NCBI RefSeq assembly: GCF_040396155.1
Contig: NZ_JBEBOY010000016.1
Location: 10,702 to 74,701 of the forward strand
Source of the DNA: Tissierella praeacuta_A
Lineage (GTDB): Bacteria > Bacillota > Clostridia > Tissierellales > Tissierellaceae
Reading direction: 5' to 3'
Length of the DNA: 64,000 bases
Part shown: positions 36,733-46,040 of the stretch, in pieces
How the letters are laid out: each line of letters opens with the position of its first letter
How positions within the stretch are numbered: position 1 is the stretch's first letter
Program-made: the position numbers and the translations under genes
Notes under the pieces: model-generated
What the model saw: the letters and a program-made list of their open reading frames with translations, nothing else
What the model was told of the DNA's origin: nothing
Database searches by the model: none

Positions 36733-37370
36733 ACAATCATCTCCCCTTTCTTAGTCAGTAAATCTTCAACTTCTCTAATACTTTCCCTAAGAACCTCTTC
36801 TATTGATTTAGTAGCATCTATAATTTTTATATTTTTAGGGTACATTTTCAAAAGCTCCATATATCCTTCATAAACAGTTCTATGAAAACCATTGCCTTCT
36901 TTTTCTAATCTGTCCCCACCATTTTCAATCTTTCTCTCTAAAGTAACTTCTGGGTCAACATGAAAGAAAAGGATTAAATCAGGCTCTACTCCCTTAATTG
37001 CAAAGTCATTTATAGCCTTTACCTTTTCTATTCCCAGGTCTCTACCTACTCCTTGATAAGCTAAACTTGACAGAACAAATCTATCACATAGCACAATCTT
37101 TCCAGCTTCTAAAGAAGGTAATATTTTCTCATGAATATGCTGTCCCCTAGATGCTGCATAGAGCAAAGCCTCTGTTTCGGCTCCCATATTAATGTTTTTC
37201 TCATCTAAGATAATATGGCGGATTTCTTCACCTATTAAAGTACCTCCTGGTTCCCTAGTCATTACAAATTCTATGCCCTTATCTTTTAAATAATTCCCTA
37301 TTAGTTTTATTATAGTTGATTTACCAGAACCATCTGGCCCTTCTAAGGTTATAAAAGTTCCTCTCACCAA
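36729..37370 (-). CDS. tmk: Thymidylate kinase
   Basis: 213 residues. P-loop TLEGPDGSGKSTIIKL near residue 8, DR motif VLCDRFVLSSLAYQGVGRDL near residue 92, and the LID region RLEKEGNGFHRTV near residue 150. It phosphorylates dTMP to dTDP. Followed with overlap by darA. Confidence 0.96.
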   Translation of the reverse strand: MVRGTFITLEGPDGSGKSTIIKLIGNYLKDKGIEFVMTREPGGTLIGEEIRHIILDEKNINMGAETEALLYAASRGQHIHEKILPSLEAGKIVLCDRFVLSSLAYQGVGRDLGIEKVKAINDFAIKGVEPDLILFFHVDPEVTLERKIENGGDRLEKEGNGFHRTVYEGYMELLKMYPKNIKIIDATKSIEEVLRESIREVEDLLTKKGEMIV

Positions 37371-37395
37371 ATATCTTCCTTTCTTATTCCACTAC

Positions 37396-38817
37396 TTATT
37401 CTACTACAACTAATCTATCTTTATTATAGCCCATTAGCCCTACTATTTCTATACCGTTTTCCATTAAGAAAGTGATTTGCTCATATAATTCCTGAGTTAT
37501 TTCCTCACCTGGAACTACTAATGGTACTCCCGGTGGATATGGAATAATTGATGTAGCAGATATTTTTCCTATGCTGTATTTTAATTCTACTTGTTTCTTG
37601 CTGCTATGGTACGCCTCATATATAGGCATTACAATATTTGGTGTTGGCATTTTGATACTAACAGGAGTTATGTCATCATAAGGTGCAGTCTTAGCCAAAT
37701 CTTCAACAGCTGCTATTAGTCTTTCATAATCTTCTTCTTCATTCATAAAAGATGTAAGAGCTAATGCATAATAATAATCTGTCATTTCTAACCTTATATT
37801 ATATTTAGCATATAATTGTTTCTTTACTTGAGAGCCTCTCATACCATCTATTCTAAATAATATCTTTGTATTATCTTTAGCAAATATTGTTTTATCATTT
37901 TCATCTCCAGTAAATACAAATACTCTATCTATGGCATTGAGTCTTTTTATTGTTTCTTCACATTTAGATATATTCCAATCTAATTTTTTTCTTGCATCAT
38001 CTGTATCCATATAAACTGTAGCAACTTCATTTGATGCAGTAAATAAATATGAAGGAGAAGTAGTTGTATATAGTTGAAACCTATCTCTAAGCTTGTTCAA
38101 ATCCACTCTATCTGTTCCTACATGAATCATTGATGTTTGGGTAAAGCTTGCCATAGTTTTATGTGTACTATGAATTACTATATCCACCCCACATTCTAAT
38201 GCCGGCTTAGGAAGTCTATCTGAAAAGGTCATATGAGGTCCATGGGCCTCGTCCACCATTAGTATCCTATTATGCTTGTGAACTATCTTTGCTATTGTTT
38301 CTAAATCAGAACATACTCCATAATAATTTGGATATGTTATAACTACTGCTTTAATCTCTTCATCCTCAGTTAAAATATCATCTATTTCCTTTGAATCTAA
38401 ACCTGTCATTACATGATGCTCTTCATTATAATTTGGATACATATAAATCGGATTTAATCTATTTAATATCATAGCATTATATACTGCTTTATGACAATTT
38501 CTTTGAACTAATATCTTGTCCCCTGGCTTCGTTATTGTAGCTAAGGCTATATATATGCTCCCTGTTGAACCATTTACTGCATATTGAGTATATTTTGCAC
38601 CGAAGACCTTAGCTGCTAACTTTTGGCTCTCTTCTATGATGCCTCTTGGGTCTAGCAAATTATCCATGCCTTCTGTTTCTGTTGTGTCTATATAAGGTAT
38701 ATAGTCACCCCAATTAATTGATGTATTCTTGCCTTTATGCCCAGGCATATGAAAAAATACACTATCTTCTTCCATTAAATTCTTTAACGCATCAAATACG
38801 GGAGTTTTCATTCCCAA
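37396..38817 (-). CDS. Orn/Lys/Arg decarboxylase family PLP enzyme (YaaO-like)
   Basis: A 473-residue fold-type I PLP protein. The Schiff-base lysine lies in HSTHKTMASFTQTSMIH (about residue 218), with the upstream aspartate in LMVDEAHGPHMTF, and the N-terminal FFHMPGHKG motif. The short YaaO/SpeA2 form lacks the wing domain of the inducible decarboxylases. Substrate is probably arginine or lysine. It lies between csfB and tmk, exactly as yaaO in B. subtilis. Confidence 0.88.
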   Translation of the reverse strand: MGMKTPVFDALKNLMEEDSVFFHMPGHKGKNTSINWGDYIPYIDTTETEGMDNLLDPRGIIEESQKLAAKVFGAKYTQYAVNGSTGSIYIALATITKPGDKILVQRNCHKAVYNAMILNRLNPIYMYPNYNEEHHVMTGLDSKEIDDILTEDEEIKAVVITYPNYYGVCSDLETIAKIVHKHNRILMVDEAHGPHMTFSDRLPKPALECGVDIVIHSTHKTMASFTQTSMIHVGTDRVDLNKLRDRFQLYTTTSPSYLFTASNEVATVYMDTDDARKKLDWNISKCEETIKRLNAIDRVFVFTGDENDKTIFAKDNTKILFRIDGMRGSQVKKQLYAKYNIRLEMTDYYYALALTSFMNEEEDYERLIAAVEDLAKTAPYDDITPVSIKMPTPNIVMPIYEAYHSSKKQVELKYSIGKISATSIIPYPPGVPLVVPGEEITQELYEQITFLMENGIEIVGLMGYNKDRLVVVE

Positions 38818-38892
38818 ACATCATCCTCCTAATCAAAAATAAATTTTCTTACTTATTATATATCACTTTTATCAATATATAAACCATAAATT

Positions 38893-38922
38893 TAAAAAAC
38901 CCTGTATTAATTTACAGGGTTT
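38893..38922 (-). terminator. Terminator overlapping the csfB 3' end
   Basis: Hairpin AACCCTGTA / TACAGGGTT followed on the minus strand by a T run. Confidence 0.75.
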
Positions 38923-39098
38923 AGTTGGTGCTTCTCCGATATGTAATATCCTAATAAAATTCTAATAATGTTTTTATACCAATCATAGGTTTCATCAAAT
39001 ACAGATGTCCCTGCAATTTCATCCATACATTCTTTGCAAATGCCTTGGCTTAGTAGATTTGTAACTACCTTATCACTACCACATATCCTACAACACAT
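38907..39098 (-). CDS. csfB: Sigma-G inhibitor Gin (CsfB)
   Basis: A 63-residue zinc-binding anti-sigma protein that blocks sigma-G in the wrong compartment or time. Two CxxC pairs, MCCRICGSDKV and GICKECMDEI, form the zinc ribbon. The ATG at 39098 is preferred over the GTG 9 bp upstream, which lies in the ribosome binding site (GAGAGGTGAG). Its position before yaaO matches B. subtilis. Confidence 0.85.
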   Translation of the reverse strand: MCCRICGSDKVVTNLLSQGICKECMDEIAGTSVFDETYDWYKNIIRILLGYYISEKHQLNPVN

Positions 39099-39334
39099 AA
39101 ATCTCACCTCTCAAATTAATTTCTCATTACGATTATTGACCTAATAGTATATTTTATTCCAATTAATTTTTTTCGTGCTTGGCAAGAGGTAAGTATTCAT
39201 ATTAAAAATTTTAGTGTGTACTGGCATTTTTTGTATTCTATGTTTTTTGGTCAGTTATCTTTCTATTTAGATGTCTGTCCCCAATTTATTATGGAATTTA
39301 GACAATAGCTATTGTTATCTATATCTTATCATAA
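39099..39334. other. Intergenic region with a degraded palindrome
   Basis: No gene seen. Around 39165-39195 a TTTTTTTCGTGCTTGGCAAG...AAGTATT stretch resembles a decayed copy of the 45-bp GGTGCC palindrome found at 5703 and 33855. Confidence 0.35.
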
Positions 39335-39390
39335 AAATAAAATAAAGAAATCTATATAGAGCTTTCTTTATAGATTTCTTTATTTTATTA
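39335..39390 (-). terminator. Terminator after the symporter gene
   Basis: Long hairpin AATAAAGAAATCTATA / TATAGATTTCTTTATT; it ends the sigma-54 operon. Confidence 0.75.
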
Positions 39391-41355
39391 ACTATATTTC
39401 TTAACTGCTTCTATACCTTTTTGTGTTACATGAATTTTTCTCTTAAACAAGCCTTTTTCTAAAATATATCCTTGTCTTGTTAAATGACTGGTTACGCTTG
39501 ATACTTTTAATGATTTCCATTGTTGATCCTTTACGTATTTATTTACGCTTTCAGGAGCTTCCTTTGCAACCTTTAGTAGTCCAACATAAATTGAATTTAA
39601 CCCTGCCTGATTCATTTCCGCTTCTTTTCCCACTAAAGTTGATAATACTTGGTCTGCTTTTTCCGTTGCATAGAATTCATAGAACTTACTTCCTGTTAAA
39701 CCTGCTCTCTCAATATAACCTCCACGGTCCAATTTTTCAATTGATATATTTGATGTTTTAGAGTCTACGCCTAATGCATCTGTTATATCTGCCATATATA
39801 TATGTCCATTTCTTATTAATTCTAACACTTGTATGTCAATTTTATCTAATGTCACTTTTTCTCTTTTTCCTTCACTTGCCTTAACCTTCCAATCTGATTG
39901 AGCATAATATTTAGACGATTTAGATCCATTAGTTAAAAGTCCTACTACAACTGTTACAATAAATCCTACAATCGCCAAATGAGTCCATTTCCCAACACTA
40001 AATATTCCTAATAGTTCAGTCAATGTTAAAACCGCCATTGATATCATTCCTGCTAAAACTCCCCACAATGCTCCTTTTGAATTGAATTTAGGCCAAATAG
40101 CTCCGAAGCAAAGCAATACTGCAGGTGGTACTAACCAAGCATTGGCAAAAGCAAATAAATAAGTTGGTCCTCCAGGGAAGTAGCATAATACCCATGTTAA
40201 TATTCCTACTAATAACATTATTATCTTACTTGCCTTTAATGTTGTTTTAGTATCCGCTTTAGGATTAATCATTCTTTGGTAAATATCTCTAGTAGCAGTT
40301 GACGATGCTCCTATTGCAGCTGTAGATGCTGTAGAGATAGATGCAGCTACAGAACCTATAATAAAGAAAGATGATACGATTGGTGGAAATAAGCTTGCAA
40401 ATACTCCATATGCTGCTGTAGGAAGGTTTGCTCCTCCGCCAAGGGTAAATGATTCAGGTGTTACTGTTCCTGCATATGCACCTATAAATGCCAAAGGGAT
40501 CATAAATACTGTTATTAATAATATTCCTGCTATAGTAAATGATTTCTTTGCTACCTTTTCACTTCTACAGGAAGCAATTTTCATCCAATAATAATTATTC
40601 CCCCAAACTAAGGCAGCTCCGAAAAGTAAAACAAAGGTTAATGCACTTGGATATTTAAATGACGCAATTCCCATACTTCCGCCAGCAATTCCTTCTGTAA
40701 ATACATTTACTCCTCCCCAGTTTGACTGTAGAAAATCAATTCCTCCATATCTTTGAACAGTCATAGTTAAAAATAAAGGAATTGCTATAATACCTACAGA
40801 TACTTGGAAGAAGTCTGTTATTGTAGCTGCCCACAAACCACTGATATAGGTAAATACTAAAATTATAGCAAAAACTATTGCAAGAACAATGCCTTGTGAC
40901 CAACCTACAAACCCAGAAACTATTCCAACTACAGACATTATATTATTAGCCAATATACCGCATAATCCTATAATAGTACCTGCAGCAACTACATTTCTTA
41001 CCTTTCCACTATATCTCATTTCCAAATATTCTGGAAGGGTTTGAGCTCCATTTATCCTAATGAATTTTGAAAATACTAGTCCATAAAACATAAGACCTAA
41101 AGCTGAATATATAATTCCCCATATAAGAGATCCTTTGATTCCATATAAAATAGAATATCCAGGTGCTAAGGATACTGTTGTACCAGCAAAACCTATGGCT
41201 GCTACTCCCATAATATTTATTAATAAACTTACTTCTCTTCCTGCCAGTATATAGTCAGAAGTGTCAGATACCCACTTCTTACTATATACTCCAGCACCGA
41301 CCATTATTGCTGCAAATACAATAAAGAAAATACTGAAGATAATTTGCACATTCAT
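39388..41355 (-). CDS. Sodium:solute symporter with C-terminal winged-helix domains
   Basis: 655 residues. The first about 490 form a 13-14-helix SSS-family transporter (GIVSGFVGWSQG..., GAALVWGNNYYWMKIASCR, and the sodium-site-like GSVAASISTASTAAIGASSTATRDIY near residue 335). After a linker, residues about 500-655 contain two winged-helix-like units (VLELIRNGHIYMADITDALGV and HLTRQGYILEKGLFKRKIHVTQKGIEAV). Such a fusion is unusual for the family. It is the last gene of an operon with cyclase, BKACE and thiolase genes, so it probably imports the substrate that they degrade. Confidence 0.85.
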   Translation of the reverse strand: MNVQIIFSIFFIVFAAIMVGAGVYSKKWVSDTSDYILAGREVSLLINIMGVAAIGFAGTTVSLAPGYSILYGIKGSLIWGIIYSALGLMFYGLVFSKFIRINGAQTLPEYLEMRYSGKVRNVVAAGTIIGLCGILANNIMSVVGIVSGFVGWSQGIVLAIVFAIILVFTYISGLWAATITDFFQVSVGIIAIPLFLTMTVQRYGGIDFLQSNWGGVNVFTEGIAGGSMGIASFKYPSALTFVLLFGAALVWGNNYYWMKIASCRSEKVAKKSFTIAGILLITVFMIPLAFIGAYAGTVTPESFTLGGGANLPTAAYGVFASLFPPIVSSFFIIGSVAASISTASTAAIGASSTATRDIYQRMINPKADTKTTLKASKIIMLLVGILTWVLCYFPGGPTYLFAFANAWLVPPAVLLCFGAIWPKFNSKGALWGVLAGMISMAVLTLTELLGIFSVGKWTHLAIVGFIVTVVVGLLTNGSKSSKYYAQSDWKVKASEGKREKVTLDKIDIQVLELIRNGHIYMADITDALGVDSKTSNISIEKLDRGGYIERAGLTGSKFYEFYATEKADQVLSTLVGKEAEMNQAGLNSIYVGLLKVAKEAPESVNKYVKDQQWKSLKVSSVTSHLTRQGYILEKGLFKRKIHVTQKGIEAVKKYS

Positions 41356-41416
41356 TTTTTTACCACCTTTATATTTTTATTTGTAGTTTATATACCTAAG
41401 GTTTAATTATCAGTTT

Positions 41417-42190
41417 TTATTCCTCTATTACTCCAACAGCTCTAATCCATCCTGCACTTGCATCCTTAATTTTAATTGGAAGACAGATTATTTCAGATCC
41501 GATTATAGGCAGTTGTTCAAGATTCGTAAGTTTCTCTATATGAAGATACGCTTCTTCCATACCTGCTCTATGCCCTTCCCAAATAATAGAACTATCCCCT
41601 GTACGATTAAATTCCTCTCCTGTTAATGGCAGTGGTATATCCCAGCTCCATCCATCTGTACCCATAACTCTTACTCCCTGATCTATTAACCATAATGTAG
41701 CTTCCTTACCCATCCCACATCCAGCAGTTAAAAATCTTTCTGTTCCCCAATATTTAGGTGCACCAGTCATTATTAAAACAATATCACCTTTTTTTAGTTT
41801 ATAATCAAGCTTCTCAAAATACTCAATAAAATCTTTACTTGTAACTTTATATCCATCAGGCTTATCTCTAAAATCTACTACTACTCCATGACCGAAAAAC
41901 CAGTCTAGAGGTACTTCATCAATAGTCCAAGCTCTTTCTCCTCTATTCATAGTCGGATAAAAATGATATGGAGCATCAATATGAGTTCCTGTATGGGTTG
42001 ATAATGTTACATACTCTATTGCCCATCCATTTCCACCCGGTAAATCATCTACTGTTGCATTCCCAAAAAACTTTGCCATTTCCTCTGCTGTGTCCTTATG
42101 GTTGTTATATACTATCTGCGGAATTTGTTTTGGTGGATCACTAGGTAAACTATTTTCAACTGAGATACTTAAGTCAATAATCTTCTTCAT
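41417..42190 (-). CDS. Cyclase/kynurenine-formamidase family hydrolase
   Basis: A 257-residue metal-dependent hydrolase of the cyclase (PF04199) family. The metal motif is HTGTHIDAPYHF near residue 66, with VVDFRDK and GTDGWSWDIPL following. Members hydrolyse cyclic amides or N-formyl groups. The substrate is not known; being in an operon with BKACE and thiolase, it may open or deformylate an intermediate. Confidence 0.85.
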   Translation of the reverse strand: MKKIIDLSISVENSLPSDPPKQIPQIVYNNHKDTAEEMAKFFGNATVDDLPGGNGWAIEYVTLSTHTGTHIDAPYHFYPTMNRGERAWTIDEVPLDWFFGHGVVVDFRDKPDGYKVTSKDFIEYFEKLDYKLKKGDIVLIMTGAPKYWGTERFLTAGCGMGKEATLWLIDQGVRVMGTDGWSWDIPLPLTGEEFNRTGDSSIIWEGHRAGMEEAYLHIEKLTNLEQLPIIGSEIICLPIKIKDASAGWIRAVGVIEE

Positions 42191-42218
42191 CTTTTATTCT
42201 CCTCTTTTCTTTACTATT

Positions 42219-43040
42219 TTACTTTTTTAGTCCTAGAATTTCTCTTGCTTCGTCTGGTGTAGCTACTTCATTACCGCTTTGTACTATTATATTAGCTGCT
42301 CTTTCCACAAATTGTTTATTTGATTCTGCTAGCTGTCCCTTAGCAAACATTACATTATCCTCCATACCTACTCTTATATGACCGCCCATAGCTATGGCAG
42401 CTAACATAATTGGTATATGCCCTCTGCCAATGCCTAAAGCAGACCAAGTAGAACCCTCAGGTATCAAACTCTTCAAATAAACTAAATTTTCTACAGTTGC
42501 AGCTGTTCCTCCTGCCGCTCCCAAAACAAATTGATAGTGTAAAGGTGCCTTTAATATACCTTTTTTTAGATAATATCCTGCATTGTAAATCATACCAGCA
42601 TCAAAAATTTCAATTTCTGGTTTAACTCCATATTCTTGCATTGTTTTTCCTAACTCCTCCAAGAAGGAAGGTGTATTTAAGAAAACAGAATTATGCTGCC
42701 AGTTCATAGAACCACAATCATATGATGCCATTTCAGGTCTGATGGATTTTAGATGAGCTTGTCTTGTCTCATCTGTAGCATTTAAATCTCCAGAAGTTGT
42801 GCAGTTAATTACAATATCACATTTTTCTTGAATAAGTCTTACTGTTTCTTCAAATTTCGATTTATCCATAGTTCCTAAACCTTCCTCATCTCTCATATGG
42901 AGATGAGCTATTGCAGCTCCTGCTTTATAACATTCAAAAACATCTTCTGCAATCTCTTTAGGTGTCAAAGGTACATTTGGATTGTCCTTTTTTGTTGGCC
43001 ATGCACCTGTAGGTGCTACTGTAATAATTGTCTTTCCCAT
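42219..43040 (-). CDS. Beta-keto acid cleavage enzyme (BKACE/Kce family)
   Basis: A 273-residue TIM-barrel zinc enzyme. The metal ligands are visible as AIAHLHMRDEEG (near residue 40) and GHIRVGMEDNV (near residue 230), plus the conserved INCTTSGD and EIFDAG motifs. BKACE enzymes exchange a beta-keto acid with acetyl-CoA to give acetoacetate and a new acyl-CoA; Kce of lysine fermentation uses 3-keto-5-aminohexanoate. None of the other lysine-fermentation genes is nearby, so the actual beta-keto acid is open. Confidence 0.9.
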   Translation of the reverse strand: MGKTIITVAPTGAWPTKKDNPNVPLTPKEIAEDVFECYKAGAAIAHLHMRDEEGLGTMDKSKFEETVRLIQEKCDIVINCTTSGDLNATDETRQAHLKSIRPEMASYDCGSMNWQHNSVFLNTPSFLEELGKTMQEYGVKPEIEIFDAGMIYNAGYYLKKGILKAPLHYQFVLGAAGGTAATVENLVYLKSLIPEGSTWSALGIGRGHIPIMLAAIAMGGHIRVGMEDNVMFAKGQLAESNKQFVERAANIIVQSGNEVATPDEAREILGLKK

Positions 43041-43061
43041 TTTTATCCTCCTCTTTATTAT

Positions 43062-44234
43062 TTAATCTCTTTCAAGTAGCATAGCTACTCCTTGTCCACC
43101 ACCACAGCAAAATGTTACTAACCCTAATTTTGCATCTCTATCTTTCATCTCGTAAACCATTTTAGTTACTAATATAGCTCCTGTTCCTGCTAGGGGATGA
43201 CCTAAAGCAATAGCCCCTCCATTAACATTAAGCTTTTCTTCGTCAATACCTAATTCCTTTATACAAGCTAAGGTCTGTGCAGCAAAGGCTTCATTTAATT
43301 CAATTAAATCAATATCCTCTAACTTAAGATTGGTTTTCTCAAGAACCTTTTTAGTCGCAGGTACTGGTCCAATGCCCATAATATTTGGATCACAACCTAC
43401 AGATGCAAAACTCTTATATCTTGCTAAAATCTCTAATCCAAGGGATTTTGCCAGTTCCTCCTCCATAATAACTACAGCCCCTGCACCATCACTCATGGGA
43501 GAACTATTTCCTGCAGTAACTATTCCGTCTTTTTTAAAGACTGGCTTTAATTTAGACATAGATTCTAAATTAGCATCTTTTCTAATAGGTTCATCCTCAG
43601 AGACCATAATGGTTTTTCCCTTACCTAAATCAACTTCAATAGATAATATCTGCTCCTTAAATTTCCCTGATTTCAATGCTTCTGCAGCCTTTCTATGACT
43701 ATTTACTGAATATAAGTCCAGTTCTTCTCTTTGTAGATTATATTTTTCTGCAAGATTTTCTGCTGTAATACCCATATTTGGATTCCCAATATGATCCGGA
43801 GCAAGTCTTAGTTCTTCAGAAAATCTTGGCGGAGTTACAGAATATGCTGTTTCAGGTTTTAACATCACATAAGGTCTGCGTGAATCACTTTCAACCCCAC
43901 CTGCTACAATCACCTTAGCCTCTCCCAGTTGAATCATCATAGCTCCAAGTGCAATTGCATTAAGTGAAGTCCCACATTGTCTGTCAACTGTAAGTGCAGG
44001 TTTTTCCACTGGTATGCCAGCCTCAAGCGCTACCATTCTTGCAATATTATTTACATCATGTCCCATCAGATTTCCAAAAATTACTTCATCTATTAAGTCC
44101 ACACTAATACCTGCTCTGTTCACTGATTCCTTCACAACTGCTGCCCCCATTTTATATGGCTCTACTGACGATAGTATGCCTCTGCATTTTCCTACTGGAG
44201 TTCGTACAGCAGAAACTATAACTGCATTTTTCAT
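43062..44234 (-). CDS. Acetyl-CoA acetyltransferase (thiolase)
   Basis: 390 residues from the ATG at 44234, supported by AAAGGAGGA; the frame continues 57 bp upstream without a start signal. The nucleophile Cys is in VDRQCGTSLNAIALGAM (about residue 87), the second site in GGAIALGHPLAGTGAI (about 345), and the final CCGGGQGVAML holds the third catalytic Cys. First gene of the operon, 20-30 bp after the predicted sigma-54 start site. It would cleave or form acetoacetyl-CoA from the BKACE reaction. Confidence 0.93.
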   Translation of the reverse strand: MKNAVIVSAVRTPVGKCRGILSSVEPYKMGAAVVKESVNRAGISVDLIDEVIFGNLMGHDVNNIARMVALEAGIPVEKPALTVDRQCGTSLNAIALGAMMIQLGEAKVIVAGGVESDSRRPYVMLKPETAYSVTPPRFSEELRLAPDHIGNPNMGITAENLAEKYNLQREELDLYSVNSHRKAAEALKSGKFKEQILSIEVDLGKGKTIMVSEDEPIRKDANLESMSKLKPVFKKDGIVTAGNSSPMSDGAGAVVIMEEELAKSLGLEILARYKSFASVGCDPNIMGIGPVPATKKVLEKTNLKLEDIDLIELNEAFAAQTLACIKELGIDEEKLNVNGGAIALGHPLAGTGAILVTKMVYEMKDRDAKLGLVTFCCGGGQGVAMLLERD

Positions 44235-44273
44235 ATTCTCCTCCTTTATATAATTATTTTTCAAATACAAATA

Positions 44274-44291
44274 TTGCAAATACCATGCCAA
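44274..44291 (-). promoter_or_regulatory. Sigma-54 promoter (-24/-12) of the thiolase operon
   Basis: Minus strand TTGGCATGGTATTTGCAA, with GG and GC separated by the required 10 bp; only one departure from TGGCACN5TTGCA. Transcription would start near 44261, about 28 bp before the thiolase ATG. Confidence 0.85.
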
Positions 44292-44301
44292 GTTTAAAAC
44301 A

Positions 44302-44356
44302 AAAAAGAAGCTTGAAATTACAGGCTTTCAGCCATATAGTTTCAAACTTCTTTTTA
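44302..44356 (-). terminator. Terminator after the sigma-54 regulator gene
   Basis: Hairpin AAAAAGAAG-TTGAAA / TTTCAA-CTTCTTTTT. It separates regulator transcription from the thiolase promoter. Confidence 0.7.
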
Positions 44357-44362
44357 TTTATA

Positions 44363-44458
44363 TGTAAACAATTGTTTACATATATTAAATTTAATCTTGT
44401 AATTTATTACTATAGAACAATACTTGTAAACTAAAGTTTACGTAAACCTTAGTTTACA
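44363..44458. promoter_or_regulatory. Three enhancer-type inverted repeats (GTAAAC-N6-GTTTAC)
   Basis: Three 18-bp sites share the half GTAAAC: TGTAAACAATTGTTTACA (44363-44380), TGTAAACTAAAGTTTACG (44425-44442) and CGTAAACCTTAGTTTACA (44441-44458). The last two touch, with centres 16 bp apart. They lie about 90-170 bp upstream of the -24/-12 promoter, right after the regulator gene, as expected for binding sites of that activator. Confidence 0.8.
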
Positions 44459-44460
44459 CC

Positions 44461-45876
44461 TTAGTTTTTATCTATTGAATACTTTTCTATCTTTTTATAT
44501 AGCAGTGTTCTAGATATTCCAAGGATATTTGCTGCCTGTGTCTTATTATTGTTACATTTGGATAAGGCTTGTATTATAGTTTCTTTTTCTAATCTATCTT
44601 TCATATCTTTAATTAAAAGTTCATTGTCATGAATTGATAGTTCATTATTTATTCCATGATTCTTTCTAAGCTTCTTATTCTCAAAATAAGGACTAAAATG
44701 TTTCCATTCTAAAACTTCTCCCCAAGACATATTCATAGCTCTTTCTACTACATTTTGCAGCTCTCTTATATTTCCCGGCCAATCATATTCTTGAAGCTTT
44801 TTCTTAACCTCATCAGATATACTAGGCACACTCATTCCTAACTGAAAGTTTAATTTATCTAACAAATTATCAGCTATAAGTGGAATATCTTCTTTTCGTT
44901 TTCTTAATGGTGGAATAACTACTTTTATTACATTGAGCCTATAGAATAAATCACTTCTAAATTTGTTTTCTTTCACCATCTTCTCTAATGAAACATTAGA
45001 TGCTACAATAATCCTAACATCAATGGGAATACTCTCTTTTCCCCCTACCCTTTCAATTTCTTTTTCTTGCAAGGCTCTCAAAAGCTTCGGCTGTAATACC
45101 AATGGCATTTGATTGATTTCATCAAAAAATAAGCTTCCTCCATTGGCCATTTCAAATCTGCCTTCTTTACCGCCTTTCTTAGCACCTGTAAAGGCTCCCT
45201 CTTCATACCCAAAGAATTCAGATTCCAATAAATTACTTGGTATTGCAGCACAGTTTACCTTTATAAATGGAGATGAGGATCTCATACTTAAATCATGTAT
45301 GGAATGGGCTACTAACTCCTTCCCTGTTCCAGTTTCTCCTTCTATTAATACAGTGGAGTTTGATCTAGCCGCATTGATTATGGTATCTTTCGTCTTTCTA
45401 ATCTCCGGACTATTTCCAATGATATTATCTATAGAGTATTTTGCTCCTCTGATTTTTCTAAGTTCCTCTTGATAATATTCGATTTGATTAAGCATACTGT
45501 TTACTTTCGTTGAAAAATCTACAGCACCTTTCATGCCCCTAATAATTACATGTATGAATCCTGCTACCAATTCACCATCTTTTAGAATAGGGATATATGT
45601 TGAAAATGCCTCTGTCTTAGAAGGACCCTTAGAAATAATAACATGGCCTGTAATTGCTTTCTTAGATTTAAGAACAAAATCAATCTTTGTATCTGGTATG
45701 ATATCGCGAACAAATTTGTCCTTTATATCTTCAAGCCTAATTCCACCCATCATCTCAGACCATGCTTCATTTACATATACATATCGTCCCTGTGGGTCAG
45801 TTATAACAACACCATCTAAATGATCTATAATTAATTTTGTGATTTCTGGACTTAAATCCATAATATTATCTATCAT
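44461..45876 (-). CDS. Sigma-54-dependent PAS-domain activator
   Basis: 471 residues. An N-terminal PAS domain (about 10-120, DGVVITDPQGRYVYVNEAW) is followed by the AAA+ central domain with Walker A GETGTGKE near residue 175, the sigma-54-contacting GAFTGA motif (EGAFTGAKKGG), and Walker B GGSLFFDEI. A Fis-type helix-turn-helix ends the protein (NKTQAANILGISRTLLYKKI). It is divergently unlinked from, but adjacent to, the thiolase operon with its promoter and inverted repeats, so it is almost surely that operon's activator. The PAS ligand is unknown. Confidence 0.95.
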   Translation of the reverse strand: MIDNIMDLSPEITKLIIDHLDGVVITDPQGRYVYVNEAWSEMMGGIRLEDIKDKFVRDIIPDTKIDFVLKSKKAITGHVIISKGPSKTEAFSTYIPILKDGELVAGFIHVIIRGMKGAVDFSTKVNSMLNQIEYYQEELRKIRGAKYSIDNIIGNSPEIRKTKDTIINAARSNSTVLIEGETGTGKELVAHSIHDLSMRSSSPFIKVNCAAIPSNLLESEFFGYEEGAFTGAKKGGKEGRFEMANGGSLFFDEINQMPLVLQPKLLRALQEKEIERVGGKESIPIDVRIIVASNVSLEKMVKENKFRSDLFYRLNVIKVVIPPLRKRKEDIPLIADNLLDKLNFQLGMSVPSISDEVKKKLQEYDWPGNIRELQNVVERAMNMSWGEVLEWKHFSPYFENKKLRKNHGINNELSIHDNELLIKDMKDRLEKETIIQALSKCNNNKTQAANILGISRTLLYKKIEKYSIDKN

Positions 45877-45987
45877 CGTAGTTACACCTCCAATATATTT
45901 GTTGTTAGGTGTATTTTTATATTTATAAATTCATTAATATTATATAATATTTAACAAAAGAAAACAAAATAATCCTTTATTTAGCAA

Positions 45988-46027
45988 ATAAAAAAACCCA
46001 TAAAGAATGTTAATATACTCTCTATGG
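45988..46027 (-). terminator. Terminator after ctc
   Basis: Minus strand GACCCATAGAGAG ... CTTTATGGGT followed by T7. Confidence 0.7.
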
Positions 46028-46040
46028 GTCATAAATTATG

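Noticed and set aside
42219..43040. Full lysine fermentation cluster
   Set aside because: Only the BKACE gene is present; aminomutase, dehydrogenase and ammonia-lyase genes are missing here.
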